From: an uncultured bacterium
GTDB taxonomy: Bacteria > Patescibacteriota > Minisyncoccia > Moranbacterales > UBA2206
DNA length: 34,342 nt
Assembly (NCBI GenBank): GCA_903831805.1
Contig: CAIKZD010000010.1
Span: 1-34,342 of the forward strand
Reading direction: 5' to 3'
Positions 8,294 to 15,591 of this stretch are shown here, piece by piece. Positions within the stretch are counted from its first letter, which is position 1, and every line of letters begins with the position of its first letter. Below the pieces are notes generated by a model. That model was not told the origin of the DNA, ran no database searches, and saw only the letters and a list, made by a program, of their open reading frames with translations. The translations under genes were made by a program, and so were the position numbers.

Positions 8294-9466
8294 CTAGCTG
8301 CCACAACTGGCATTACTGGCTGGAGCTGAACCGGCGGCATCTCCAAATCCAGCGGCCGGAGCCGCAGAAGAAAGTTGTGCCTTACATTCGGCTGGCGGTG
8401 TGTTGAAAGCCGAACAAATGGTTTTAAGAAGCGAGGCACTATCACGACCAGCAGCATCGGCTGTCGTATCGTTGATTACCAAGGTAGGTGAACCACCGAC
8501 GTTGTATTTAGCATTATCCGCTTCATTGACTGTAAACGGCGGGAATTGTCCTTTATAAGTGCTCTGATCATTAAAGTCTTTAGTCACATTAAACTGAGTG
8601 TCCGCTTGCGCCATACAACCGGTCACATCTGCTACTCCGGCTTGCGCCATACAACTGGCTTCCGTCCCCTTGCCCACTTTCAAAAAACAAGTCAGGTACG
8701 CCCCCAGTTTGGCTGGTTGGTTTTTTTGAATACAATATTGTCTGAGATTTTCATCCAATTCTTTCCGGTCTCCGGTTGTATGGTCATTGTGCATGGAATA
8801 GTTCACGAATTCCAAAGTGAAATTGATCTTACTGCCCAAAGCGGCCACAGCTGGCAGAATACCTTTTTCAATCTGCGTGCCAAACGGGCAATAACTCATC
8901 ACAAAAAGTTTCACATTTGGTTTGTCACTTTTCACAATCGGCTTAGCCGGGGCGGCGTCACCACTTTTGTCTGCAGCGGCTTTGTCCGCAGCCTGGTTAG
9001 CTTTCATATCCATCCCGGTCGGGAAAAATTGACTGCCGTCCGTAGTCATATAAGCAGTGATCTTCTGCGTGCCAACCGCAATATCCAATTTATACAATCC
9101 GTTTTCCAACGTCGCAGCAGTTATGTCCACTTTTGTCCCGGGTTGCACCAAATTCTTGTCGATAAAATCCAGCGCGGCCGCTTTCGCCTCATCCGCTTTC
9201 AGAACTTTTTTGTGCTGGAAAAAATCCAATGGACTGGCGCCTCTGAATTTATAACCGACCAGCGCAAGCAAAACTACTGCAATGGCCAGCACCGTAAGCA
9301 CTCTTTTTCTGCGTTCAGGCGTGCACCATTTTTTGTGCCACTGCTTGCAACAGCTCGCTTCAGATTCTGTTTTAGATTCAGTTTTAGATTCTGATTTGAG
9401 TTCCGTTGCCGGCTCTATCTTTTTTTCCGGTTCAGTTGTTTCCGGAATTTTATTCTCAATTTCCAT
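8294..9466 (-). CDS. Membrane-anchored thioredoxin-fold protein
   Basis: A 390-aa protein with a charged N-terminal tail rich in Glu, Lys and Ser, a Cys/His patch (SCCKQWHKKWC), and one membrane segment (about 57-73). A PepSY-like region follows at about 85-155, then an Ala-rich linker and a thioredoxin-fold domain from about 184. The redox site reads VMSYCPFGTQIEKG, with one active-site-like Cys193 (CPFG) rather than CXXC. Other conserved-looking cysteines are in RQYCIQKN, LTCFLK and SCMAQ, and the cis-Pro region is VGGSPTLVIND. The protein ends in ASCGS. It probably acts outside the membrane in thiol redox or protein folding, but the partner is unknown. A VKOR or DsbB is not in the window. 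Confidence 0.72.
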   Translation of the reverse strand: MEIENKIPETTEPEKKIEPATELKSESKTESKTESEASCCKQWHKKWCTPERRKRVLTVLAIAVVLLALVGYKFRGASPLDFFQHKKVLKADEAKAAALDFIDKNLVQPGTKVDITAATLENGLYKLDIAVGTQKITAYMTTDGSQFFPTGMDMKANQAADKAAADKSGDAAPAKPIVKSDKPNVKLFVMSYCPFGTQIEKGILPAVAALGSKINFTLEFVNYSMHNDHTTGDRKELDENLRQYCIQKNQPAKLGAYLTCFLKVGKGTEASCMAQAGVADVTGCMAQADTQFNVTKDFNDQSTYKGQFPPFTVNEADNAKYNVGGSPTLVINDTTADAAGRDSASLLKTICSAFNTPPAECKAQLSSAAPAAGFGDAAGSAPASNASCGS

Positions 9467-9493
9467 GTTTTAAGTTTAATTGATTACCCGTCT

Positions 9494-9522
9494 ATTTTAC
9501 ACCCATAATCAAATTGTGACAA
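9494..9522 (-). promoter_or_regulatory. Promoter of the thioredoxin-fold gene
   Basis: On the minus strand TTGTCA (9517-9522) and TAAAAT (9494-9499) are separated by 17 nt, about 27 nt before the ATG. Confidence 0.6.
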
Positions 9523-9581
9523 CCATAATTATATCTCTTAAACTTAAGAAAACTTAGGCATGTCTCGCACGTTTGTCCGCA

Positions 9582-9977
9582 TTATCCTTGCTTGGCGTCC
9601 GCTGACCACGCCCCGGCGCCGTATGCCATGAGGGCAAGACAACTACTAAGAATGAGAAAGTTGTAATCCAAGCCGATTTTTTGCGGCATGGTGAAAAATC
9701 CGACATTCATGGTGAAATGCAGGATATAGATAGCACCGACCATAACCGCGGCCAGGGCGGCGGCGGCATAGCGCGTGAAAAGGCCGAAGACGAGCGCCAA
9801 AGCGCCTAATGGCTCAATAATTGAGACGATTCTTAAAGTTTCCAACATAGTGACTCCCATTTTAGCCGGCGGCGCGGACCATAGGCTCAATTTAGCATAA
9901 GCGGCGAAGAGAAAAATGGCGGCCACAGTGAGACGCAAGGCTAATAGAGCGAAATTTTGAAAGGTTGTTTTTGACAT
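9582..9977 (-). CDS. DoxX family membrane protein
   Basis: A 131-aa protein with four membrane segments. The first carries ALRLTVAAIFLFAAYAKL, and the second region carries SIIEPLGALALVFGLFTRYAA, matching the DoxX pattern (R-x-x-x-G-x-x-F...K, then E-x-x-x-x-x-x-L-x-x-G). DoxX proteins are small inner-membrane proteins linked to thiol or sulfur redox and oxidative stress, with no settled biochemical role. It lies next to a thioredoxin-fold protein on the same strand, which would suit a redox role, but the two have separate promoters. No Shine-Dalgarno is visible. Confidence 0.8.
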   Translation of the reverse strand: MSKTTFQNFALLALRLTVAAIFLFAAYAKLSLWSAPPAKMGVTMLETLRIVSIIEPLGALALVFGLFTRYAAAALAAVMVGAIYILHFTMNVGFFTMPQKIGLDYNFLILSSCLALMAYGAGAWSADAKQG

Positions 9978-9993
9978 ATATTTTCAGCTAATA

Positions 9994-10022
9994 TTTATAA
10001 AAATTACTTATAAATACTACAA
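9994..10022 (-). promoter_or_regulatory. Promoter of the DoxX gene
   Basis: On the minus strand TTGTAG (10017-10022) and TATAAA (9994-9999) have a 17-nt spacer, ending 17 nt before the ATG. Confidence 0.55.
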
Positions 10023-10041
10023 CCCTGAGAATATATTCTTT

Positions 10042-10614
10042 TTATTTTTCGCTTAATTTCTGAGCCGGACAAAAACCCGGCGTGTAATATTTGACGGCAG
10101 GGTTGAGACAAGCGCTGCAAGGACTGGAAAATGAAACTATGCACAATGAGTTTTGGCATTTCCCGTCATCAGCCATCCAAGCGCAGACCGGGGTCATCAA
10201 CCGTCCACATGAAGTGGCCTTTCGCTGGGTATCCGAACAGAAGTTTTTTGTCAGATCGCAAAATTCCGTTTTGGAGTCATAACATTTTTGCTGTTTATCG
10301 CACCAATATGAACCGCTACTGGTCACACAGCCGTGCTCATCTTTCAATTCGCACGCCTCCACTCCGGGGCGATAACATTTTTGCAAAATTTCACACCAAG
10401 CGTCGCCGGCGCTGGTCAAACAACCGTGCTCATCGCGGACGACTTGTCCACCAGGCGCGCCTCCTGCGGCTGGAACATTAACTTGGTCCGGTTGAACGGG
10501 CGAGGACGGAGAAACTTGTCCGGCACAACCGCCCAGAACCAGCACTGCCAAAATCGCGGTCGCAAAATATCCCGCCCTTTTCGCTAGCGCCTCTGAAAAA
10601 TGTATTGTATGCAT
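10042..10614 (-). CDS. Cys-rich lipoprotein with duplicated EHGC motif and Kazal-like tail
   Basis: The N-terminus is a lipoprotein signal peptide with lipobox VLGGC (Cys30), so the mature protein should be lipid-anchored outside the membrane. A Pro/Gly-rich spacer follows, then two copies of a module D-E-H-G-C-x-T-S-x-G-x-x-W-C-x-x-x-Q-K-C-Y (starting near residues 61 and 92). The final 60 residues contain eight cysteines (CSDTQRKATSCGRLMTPVC ...) in a Kazal-like arrangement, as in small protease inhibitors. All cysteines are likely in disulfides, consistent with thiol-handling neighbours. No enzymatic role can be inferred. The start is chosen for the signal peptide. No Shine-Dalgarno is seen. 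Confidence 0.75.
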   Translation of the reverse strand: MHTIHFSEALAKRAGYFATAILAVLVLGGCAGQVSPSSPVQPDQVNVPAAGGAPGGQVVRDEHGCLTSAGDAWCEILQKCYRPGVEACELKDEHGCVTSSGSYWCDKQQKCYDSKTEFCDLTKNFCSDTQRKATSCGRLMTPVCAWMADDGKCQNSLCIVSFSSPCSACLNPAVKYYTPGFCPAQKLSEK

Positions 10615-10708
10615 TTGTATGTGATTTATTTTTTACCCTCTCATCTTAACGCTTTTTTGTTATTTAGCCAATACTTTTTGAAATAACTTTTGGGAGCTAA
10701 CCTAAAAC

Positions 10709-10741
10709 CTAAAAATCATCCCGGGTTGGAATGATTTTTAG
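10709..10741 (-). terminator. Intrinsic terminator of the VWA gene
   Basis: Perfect 11-bp stem ctaaaaatcat/atgatttttag with an 11-nt loop, placed 25 nt after the stop of the minus-strand VWA gene. The stem itself ends in the T run. Confidence 0.65.
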
Positions 10742-10766
10742 TTTCTTACTAACGATAGATTTTAGT

Positions 10767-11813
10767 TTAATAGGAAGGAACGGCTGTCCCAGGGACTTTC
10801 ACTTTAGTCGCCCCGCCGGTCGTATCCACTTTCACTCCTCCCGCCTGGACTTTCGTGCCTGAGCCACTAGTGTTGACATTAACATTGCCCGTGCTGACAT
10901 TGGTGTTGCCGCCGGAAATGTCCACTTTGACATTGCCCGTGTTCACTTTCACACCCATATTGCCCACTACGACATTCAAATCATTCGCACTGCCGACGGA
11001 ATAATAGTCTCCACCGCCACATTTGGAAATGTCAGTTAATTGTTTGGCTTCCGTGCCAGTCACATCCAGCCCGATCACATCCACCTTGATGCCGGCCGCT
11101 TTTAATTGGCAAGCGTACGCCACAGGATCACCGCCGCAAGTCTCTTGACCATCGCTCAAAAGCAGAATATGCTTTTCGGCGTTCGCCGGACTTTTCTGCA
11201 AGATGCCCTCCGCCTTTTTCAATGAATCGGTAATCGGTGTCCAACCATTCGGAGTCAGGGCATTGATTTTGGATTTGATCAAACTGGCGTTCACCGCGCC
11301 CATGTAATAGATTTCGTCTATGCCGGCGCAAGAAACCGCTTTGCCCGCTTGAGTATTGTCCCCTCTTTGTCCGTAAGCTAGCACGCTTAAATTAACATTG
11401 TCTTTCAGGCTGTCCACATATTTAGTCATGGCATCTTTAGCGATTTGGATCCGGGTGCCGCCCACGGCTTGCCCAGCCATACTGCCGGAAGCGTCAAAAA
11501 TCAAAACTGAATTCACTTGACTGCCCGCTGAACCGCTTTTTTCATCCGCGCCGCTGCCCGTCGTACCTTGTGCTTGCACGTCGACATTTGCGCCGTTGGT
11601 GTCCACCTTCACGCCGTTCATATCCACCTGCACGCCGTCACTGCCGGTTTTCACATTTACTCCATTTGTTTTAACCGCCACCCCATCAGGGCCCACTTCC
11701 ACACTCGGTGTGTTTTTTCGATACACCAAATATCCCCCGGCCAGGGTCAAGACCAAGATGGCCACGATGGCCACGATCACGCCGGTCTGCATGATTCCTT
11801 TTTTGTTTTCCAT
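10767..11813 (-). CDS. Membrane-anchored VWA-domain protein flanked by V-x-V repeats
   Basis: The ATG at 11813 (MENKKGIMQTG) is chosen because it aligns with the start of the paralogue at 12184. A TTG 33 bases upstream also keeps the frame. Residues 11-31 form one membrane segment. Then come short repeats (SVEVGPDGVAVKTNGVNVKTG ...), a von Willebrand A domain at about 100-285 and more V-x-V repeats to the C-terminus. The metal site is intact: DASGSMAG, a Thr in GWTPITDSL and SDGQETCGG. VWA domains bind protein ligands through a divalent metal. The alternating V/D/N repeats suggest a beta-solenoid or stalk outside the cell. It is probably cotranscribed with the repeat-only paralogue upstream. 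Confidence 0.82.
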   Translation of the reverse strand: MENKKGIMQTGVIVAIVAILVLTLAGGYLVYRKNTPSVEVGPDGVAVKTNGVNVKTGSDGVQVDMNGVKVDTNGANVDVQAQGTTGSGADEKSGSAGSQVNSVLIFDASGSMAGQAVGGTRIQIAKDAMTKYVDSLKDNVNLSVLAYGQRGDNTQAGKAVSCAGIDEIYYMGAVNASLIKSKINALTPNGWTPITDSLKKAEGILQKSPANAEKHILLLSDGQETCGGDPVAYACQLKAAGIKVDVIGLDVTGTEAKQLTDISKCGGGDYYSVGSANDLNVVVGNMGVKVNTGNVKVDISGGNTNVSTGNVNVNTSGSGTKVQAGGVKVDTTGGATKVKVPGTAVPSY

Positions 11814-11881
11814 TTTTTTCTTGCCCGTCAAATTTTTTTCATTCAACGGGGCTTTTAATGTTTAATAATATGCAAAAAAAA

Positions 11882-12184
11882 CTATTTATTCGTCACGTCC
11901 ACATTAACGCCTGCGTCTCCTGCGTTGACGTCCGCCCCGGGAGTGTTCACCTTCACACCGCCCTGGCCCGTTTGCACTTGGGTGTTTCCGGCATCCACAT
12001 TCACGCCGCTATTGCCCGTTCGCACATTCACGCCCCCAGCATTCACATCCACGCCGTCCGGCCCGACATTCACGCTAGTGGAATTTTTCTGGTACATGGC
12101 ATACCCGATGCCCGCCACCAGAACAATCGCAACGATCACTGCGATGGTAATGCCAACTGAGATGATTCCTTTTTTGTTTTTCAT
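11882..12184 (-). CDS. Small membrane protein with V-x-V repeats, paralogue of the VWA protein N-terminus
   Basis: This 100-aa protein has MKNKKGIISVG, then one membrane segment (about 11-31, ending YAMYQKN), then SVNVGPDGVDVNAGGVNVRTG and further 7-9-residue repeats with Val-x-Val cores. The N-terminal half is clearly related to the VWA protein encoded next on the same strand, but there is no VWA domain. It could be a stalk subunit, a decoy or a partner that pairs by its repeats with the larger protein. No known family is recognised beyond the repeat pattern. The start has no Shine-Dalgarno. Confidence 0.7.
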   Translation of the reverse strand: MKNKKGIISVGITIAVIVAIVLVAGIGYAMYQKNSTSVNVGPDGVDVNAGGVNVRTGNSGVNVDAGNTQVQTGQGGVKVNTPGADVNAGDAGVNVDVTNK

Positions 12185-12228
12185 TTTTTTGTTTATTTAG
12201 TTAGATGGGTTAATTATAATACAAAAAT

Positions 12229-12269
12229 ACCACGTGGTTATTATACCATAAAATTAAAAATTGACGCAA
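12229..12269 (-). promoter_or_regulatory. Promoter and palindromic operator candidate for the V-x-V pair
   Basis: On the minus strand TTGCGT (12264-12269) and TATAAT (12240-12245) are 18 nt apart. The perfect 10-bp palindrome accacgtggt (12229-12238) follows one base after the -10, overlapping the expected transcription start, where a repressor could bind. Confidence 0.5.
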
Positions 12270-12275
12270 TAAGCC

Positions 12276-14411
12276 TCATTTCCTCTGCAACTTCCTGAGT
12301 TGCGAAATTTCATCGCGGATGACGGCGGCTTTTTCGAATTCCAGGTTGCGTGAAGCATTTTTCATTTCTTTTTCGCGAAGCTTGATGTAGCCGGCGATAT
12401 CCTCCAGCGATTCCAATTCCGTGAAGTCGCGCCCCATGTGCGGATTGACTTCGTGGTCCACGATGGATTCAATTTTCTTAATGATGGTGCGCGGAGTGAT
12501 GTGATGTTTTTTGTTGTAGGCTGTTTGCACCGCGCGGCGGCGATTGGTTTCGTCAATGGCTCGGCGCATCGAGCCAGTTACCGTGTCGGCGTAGAGAATC
12601 ACTTTGCCCCGCACATTGCGCGCCGCGCGCCCGATGGTCTGGATGAGCGATGTTTCACTGCGGAGGAACCCCTCTTTGTCCGCGTCCAAAATGGCCACCA
12701 AAGAAACTTCCGGTAGATCCAGACCTTCGCGCAGCAAATTAACGCCGACCAAGACATCGAATTTTCCGCGGCGCAATTCTTCCAAAATTCGCACGCGGTC
12801 CAGTGTGTCCACGCCCGAATGCAAATATTCCGATTTCACTTCCGACTCGCGCAAAAATTCCGACAAATCTTCCGCCTGTTTTTTGGTGAGCGTCGTGATG
12901 AGCACCCGTTCCTTACGTTTCACAATTTTTTTAATTTCTGCTGTCACATCTTTCACCTGCCCGCGCGTCGGCTTGATTTCCAACTCTGGATCAATAAGTC
13001 CAGTCGGCCGAATGATCTGTTCCACAATGCCCGATTCGTTTCCCTCTCCCCTGTACTCGGGGGAGATGTCACGTACTCGTGACAGAGAGGGTTCGGCGTC
13101 CAACTTTTTCAACGTTGCCCTCTCCCCAGCCCTCTCCCGGGTACGGGCGAGGGGGCCGCTTTGCGATTTCTCCATTTCCCACTTCGCCGAGGTGGCACTG
13201 ACAAAAATCGCTTGCTTGATTTTCTGTTCGAACTCCGGAAATTTCAACGGTCGATTATCATAAGCGCTAGGCAACCGAAAACCATTGTCGATGAGGGAAG
13301 TCTTACGCGCATGGTCGCCGTTATACATCCCATTGAGCTGCGGCACCGTGACGTGCGATTCATCGATGACCATCAAAAAATCTTTAGGGAAATAATCAAT
13401 GAGGGTGTAGGGTGGCTCGCCAGCTTCGCGCAGCGTGAGGAAGCGAGAATAGTTTTCAATACCGTTACAATAGCCAATCTCGCGCATCATCTCCAAATCT
13501 TGACGCGTCCGTCGGCGCAATCTTTCCGCTTCCAAAAGTTTGCCATTAGCATTTAAATATTTCAGACGTTCATCCAATTCCGCTTGGATCTTATGGAAAG
13601 CTTCCTCGATGACCGGCTCCGGCACCACAAAATGCTTGGCCGGATAGATGAAGGTTTTTTCCAACTTGGCCAATTCTTCGCCGGTGAGAAAATCATATTC
13701 AATGATGCTTTTAATGCTTTCCCCAAGAAACGTCACTCGCACCACCACCTCTCGGCCGGGTGGCATAATTTCCAAAGTCGGCCCGGTCAAACGGAACCGT
13801 CCCCGTTCCAAAATTTCGCTGCGATTGTATTGCATGGCAATCAATTTTTCCACAATTTCGTCTCTTCCAAGAAATCCTAAGGTCGAACCTTTGGAATCAA
13901 AAGGTTCGACCTTAGGATTTCCAACCGCCAATTCCAACGTAATATCTCGATAATATTCCGGACTACCCAAGCCATATATGCACGACACTGACGCACAAAT
14001 GATGACATCGTTGCGGCTCATGAGTGCCGCCGTGGCGGCGTGACGCAAACGATCGATTTCATCATTAATCTGCGATTCTTTTTCGATGTAAGTGTCCGAA
14101 GAAGCAATATAAGCTTCCGGCTGATAATAATCATAATAGCTGACAAAATATTCCACCGCGCTTTTCGGGAAAAAAGTCCGGAACTCTTGCGCCAGCTGCG
14201 CCGCTAAAGTTTTGTTAGGCGCAATGACCAGCGTCGGCTTTTGCACTTTTTCAATGACGTTCGCAATGGTGAAAGTTTTTCCTGATCCCGTCACGCCCAA
14301 AAGCGTCTGGAATTTTTTGCCAGCTTTCAATCCCGCCGTAAGTTGCTCAATCGCCGCCGGCTGATCCCCTTCGGGCTTGAACTTGGATAAAATTTTAAAT
14401 TTGTTTGACAT
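12276..14411 (-). CDS. uvrB: UvrB excinuclease helicase subunit
   Basis: UvrB verifies damage and recruits UvrC. Walker A is GVTGSGKT (39-46), the strand-separating beta-hairpin region is YYDYYQPEAYIASSDTYIEK (92-111), motif II is VIDESHVTVPQ (348-358), motif VI is IQTIGRAARN, and the C-terminal UVR domain ends NLEFEKAAVIRDEI. At 711 aa it is about 45-50 residues longer than usual. Two inserts explain this: about 164-181 (a 21-bp hairpin repeat) and about 415-460 (a double GC-rich repeat, right after VSATSAKWEME). No Shine-Dalgarno is seen. A 48-bp copy of its 5' end lies at 15086-15133. Confidence 0.97.
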   Translation of the reverse strand: MSNKFKILSKFKPEGDQPAAIEQLTAGLKAGKKFQTLLGVTGSGKTFTIANVIEKVQKPTLVIAPNKTLAAQLAQEFRTFFPKSAVEYFVSYYDYYQPEAYIASSDTYIEKESQINDEIDRLRHAATAALMSRNDVIICASVSCIYGLGSPEYYRDITLELAVGNPKVEPFDSKGSTLGFLGRDEIVEKLIAMQYNRSEILERGRFRLTGPTLEIMPPGREVVVRVTFLGESIKSIIEYDFLTGEELAKLEKTFIYPAKHFVVPEPVIEEAFHKIQAELDERLKYLNANGKLLEAERLRRRTRQDLEMMREIGYCNGIENYSRFLTLREAGEPPYTLIDYFPKDFLMVIDESHVTVPQLNGMYNGDHARKTSLIDNGFRLPSAYDNRPLKFPEFEQKIKQAIFVSATSAKWEMEKSQSGPLARTRERAGERATLKKLDAEPSLSRVRDISPEYRGEGNESGIVEQIIRPTGLIDPELEIKPTRGQVKDVTAEIKKIVKRKERVLITTLTKKQAEDLSEFLRESEVKSEYLHSGVDTLDRVRILEELRRGKFDVLVGVNLLREGLDLPEVSLVAILDADKEGFLRSETSLIQTIGRAARNVRGKVILYADTVTGSMRRAIDETNRRRAVQTAYNKKHHITPRTIIKKIESIVDHEVNPHMGRDFTELESLEDIAGYIKLREKEMKNASRNLEFEKAAVIRDEISQLRKLQRK
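13040..13162. repeat. Two GC-rich palindromic repeats in tandem, in frame in uvrB
   Basis: The first copy runs from ccctctcccctgtactcgg to cagagaggg (13042-13091). The second runs from gccctctccccagccc to gggcgaggggg. Together they encode about 45 Arg/Glu/Ser-rich residues (RTRERAGERATLKK and PSLSRVRDISPEYRGEGN), placed after the VSATSAKWE segment of the helicase core. Confidence 0.8.
13872..13920. repeat. Perfect 21-bp inverted repeat in frame in uvrB
   Basis: Arms at 13872-13892 and 13900-13920 are exact complements (core ggtcgaacct/aggttcgacc) with a 7-nt loop. The element encodes NPKVEPFDSKGSTLGF, inserted between the LELAVG and RDEIVEKLI segments of UvrB. Confidence 0.85.
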
Positions 14412-14528
14412 CTTGACTTTTTTGTTAGGATATGCTTACATGTATATTGAAATTATTCTACGCATAAGTGTAGCATACCACAGAGGCAGTAGCACATACC
14501 ACATTATTATTCCTGCAAGGAGAAGCTG

Positions 14529-14846
14529 ATGGAAAAACAACGATTAGAGGTATTTCCTCCAAAAGGCAGTCCGTTTATTGTGGACATTTCCGATAAAGCA
14601 TGCGCCGAATTTGACGTAAAGCACGGAGATAAAGTTATCCCCGCTGACTGCCAAGGCTGTAATGGTTGCGAAATTGGTAATAGGCCGTTGTTCGTTATCG
14701 GAGTATTACCCAGAAACGAATCCGCCTGCCCGTGCTCTTGCTGTCAGGCAGGCTCGAGAAACGCACTATGGGTCTCCGCTGAAAAAGGATCGACTAAAGT
14801 AACTACCGTCTTCGATTCAGCTGAAGACTTCTGCAAAGTCGATTGA
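14529..14846 (+). CDS. Small Cys-rich protein, probable metal binder (105 aa)
   Basis: Unrecognised. It contains a CQGCNGC cluster (C-x2-C-x2-C) and a second CPCSCC cluster, the spacing of zinc or iron-sulfur sites, within an otherwise ordinary small globular protein. A consensus Shine-Dalgarno (aaggag, 14517-14522) sits 6 nt before the ATG, unlike the housekeeping neighbours. The segment around the second Cys cluster is flanked by an inverted pair gcctgcc/ggcaggc (14724-14753), which may be repeat-derived. The gene is divergent from uvrB and ends with a strong terminator. It resembles the 63-aa Cys-rich protein at 22537 only in style, not clearly in sequence. Confidence 0.7.
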   Translation: MEKQRLEVFPPKGSPFIVDISDKACAEFDVKHGDKVIPADCQGCNGCEIGNRPLFVIGVLPRNESACPCSCCQAGSRNALWVSAEKGSTKVTTVFDSAEDFCKVD

Positions 14847-14875
14847 GATTGAAATTAATGTCAAAAGCTACTCCC

Positions 14876-14929
14876 GCCCCGCGCGAAAGTTCATTATCAT
14901 CATGAACCTGACCGCGGGGCCTTTTTATT
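14876..14929 (+). terminator. Intrinsic terminator of the 105-aa protein gene
   Basis: Outer stem gccccgc/gcggggc, with an inner agttcat/atgaacc hairpin, followed by T5. Confidence 0.8.
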
Positions 14930-14944
14930 TCCCAAAATTTCTTG

Positions 14945-15081
14945 CAGATTCAGGCGTCCTCGCCTGAACCTTTTGTTTCTAGCAAAACTAACTGTTAAAT
15001 ATACCCCATTTTAAGTTTATCTCTACCAAATAAATCACCTTACCAGAACTATGCGATTCAATCGGGACGATTGAACCTGCA
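14945..15081. repeat. Two related hairpin repeats in the uvrB-secG gap
   Basis: Hairpins at 14949-14968 (ttcaggcg-tcct-cgcctgaa) and 15057-15075 (ttcaatcg-gga-cgattgaa) share the outline gcag-a/g-ttca...cg-loop-cg...tgaa in opposite orientation. Their arms differ but stay self-complementary. The rest of 14930-15250 holds a uvrB fragment (listed separately) and no convincing gene. Confidence 0.6.
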
Positions 15082-15085
15082 ACAA

Positions 15086-15133
15086 ATCCCCTTCCGGTTT
15101 GAACTTGGATGAAATTTTGAATTTGTTTGACAT
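15086..15133 (-). pseudogene. Duplicated 5' fragment of uvrB
   Basis: Forty-four of 48 bases match 14364-14411, the start of uvrB, including the ATG. It encodes MSNKFKISSKFKPEGD, against MSNKFKILSKFKPEGD in UvrB, then runs into a hairpin repeat and stops about 16 codons later. Upstream sequences are not related. It is too short to be functional as UvrB. Confidence 0.75.
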
Positions 15134-15251
15134 AAATAAAATGGTTGTAAACTCTCCCCTTATCTCCTATAATTAAACCATACCCAAAATAAAAAAACAA
15201 AATGGTTAAAAATGAATATTGGGGAAATTTAATAATTCTTAAAGTCGCCTG

Positions 15252-15280
15252 TTGACTTTTAAAGTTTCTTTTGCTATCCT
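15252..15280 (+). promoter_or_regulatory. secG promoter
   Basis: TTGACT (15252-15257) and TATCCT (15275-15280) with a 17-nt spacer, about 60 nt before secG. Confidence 0.6.
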
Positions 15281-15341
15281 ATTATGAGTTTCGTAATTTA
15301 GGGTTTTTAGCTCAAGTTATTTAGTCAATCGACCAAAAAAC

Positions 15342-15563
15342 ATGGATCATATCATTAATATTGCCGAGGTAATTGTCTCGGTTTTGCTCATCGTATCCAT
15401 CCTGCTGCAAAATCGCGGAGCCGGACTGTCCGGCACTTTCGGCGGCAGCTTCGGCGGATATTATACCAAGCGAGGCTTTGAAAAATTTCTCGTCGCCGCT
15501 TCTGTCGTGCTTTCCGGATTGTTTATCGTTTTGGCCGCGGCCGCTTTCGCCCTGGCAAAATGA
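15342..15563 (+). CDS. secG: SecG preprotein translocase subunit
   Basis: This 73-aa protein has two membrane segments (about 4-23 and 47-70) joined by the diagnostic SecG loop LLQNRGAGLSGTFGGSFGGYY. SecG assists SecYE in protein export. Length and topology are typical. Its stop codon lies a few codons before the open frame of the following peptide-binding protein, so the two are probably cotranscribed. No Shine-Dalgarno is visible before the ATG. Confidence 0.9.
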   Translation: MDHIINIAEVIVSVLLIVSILLQNRGAGLSGTFGGSFGGYYTKRGFEKFLVAASVVLSGLFIVLAAAAFALAK

Positions 15564-15591
15564 CGAATAATAATCATTTGACCTAAAATAT

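Noticed and set aside
14988-15200. 70-aa minus-strand frame in the uvrB-secG gap
   Set aside because: It runs through the uvrB duplicate and a hairpin repeat in a different frame, has no ribosome site and no recognisable feature.
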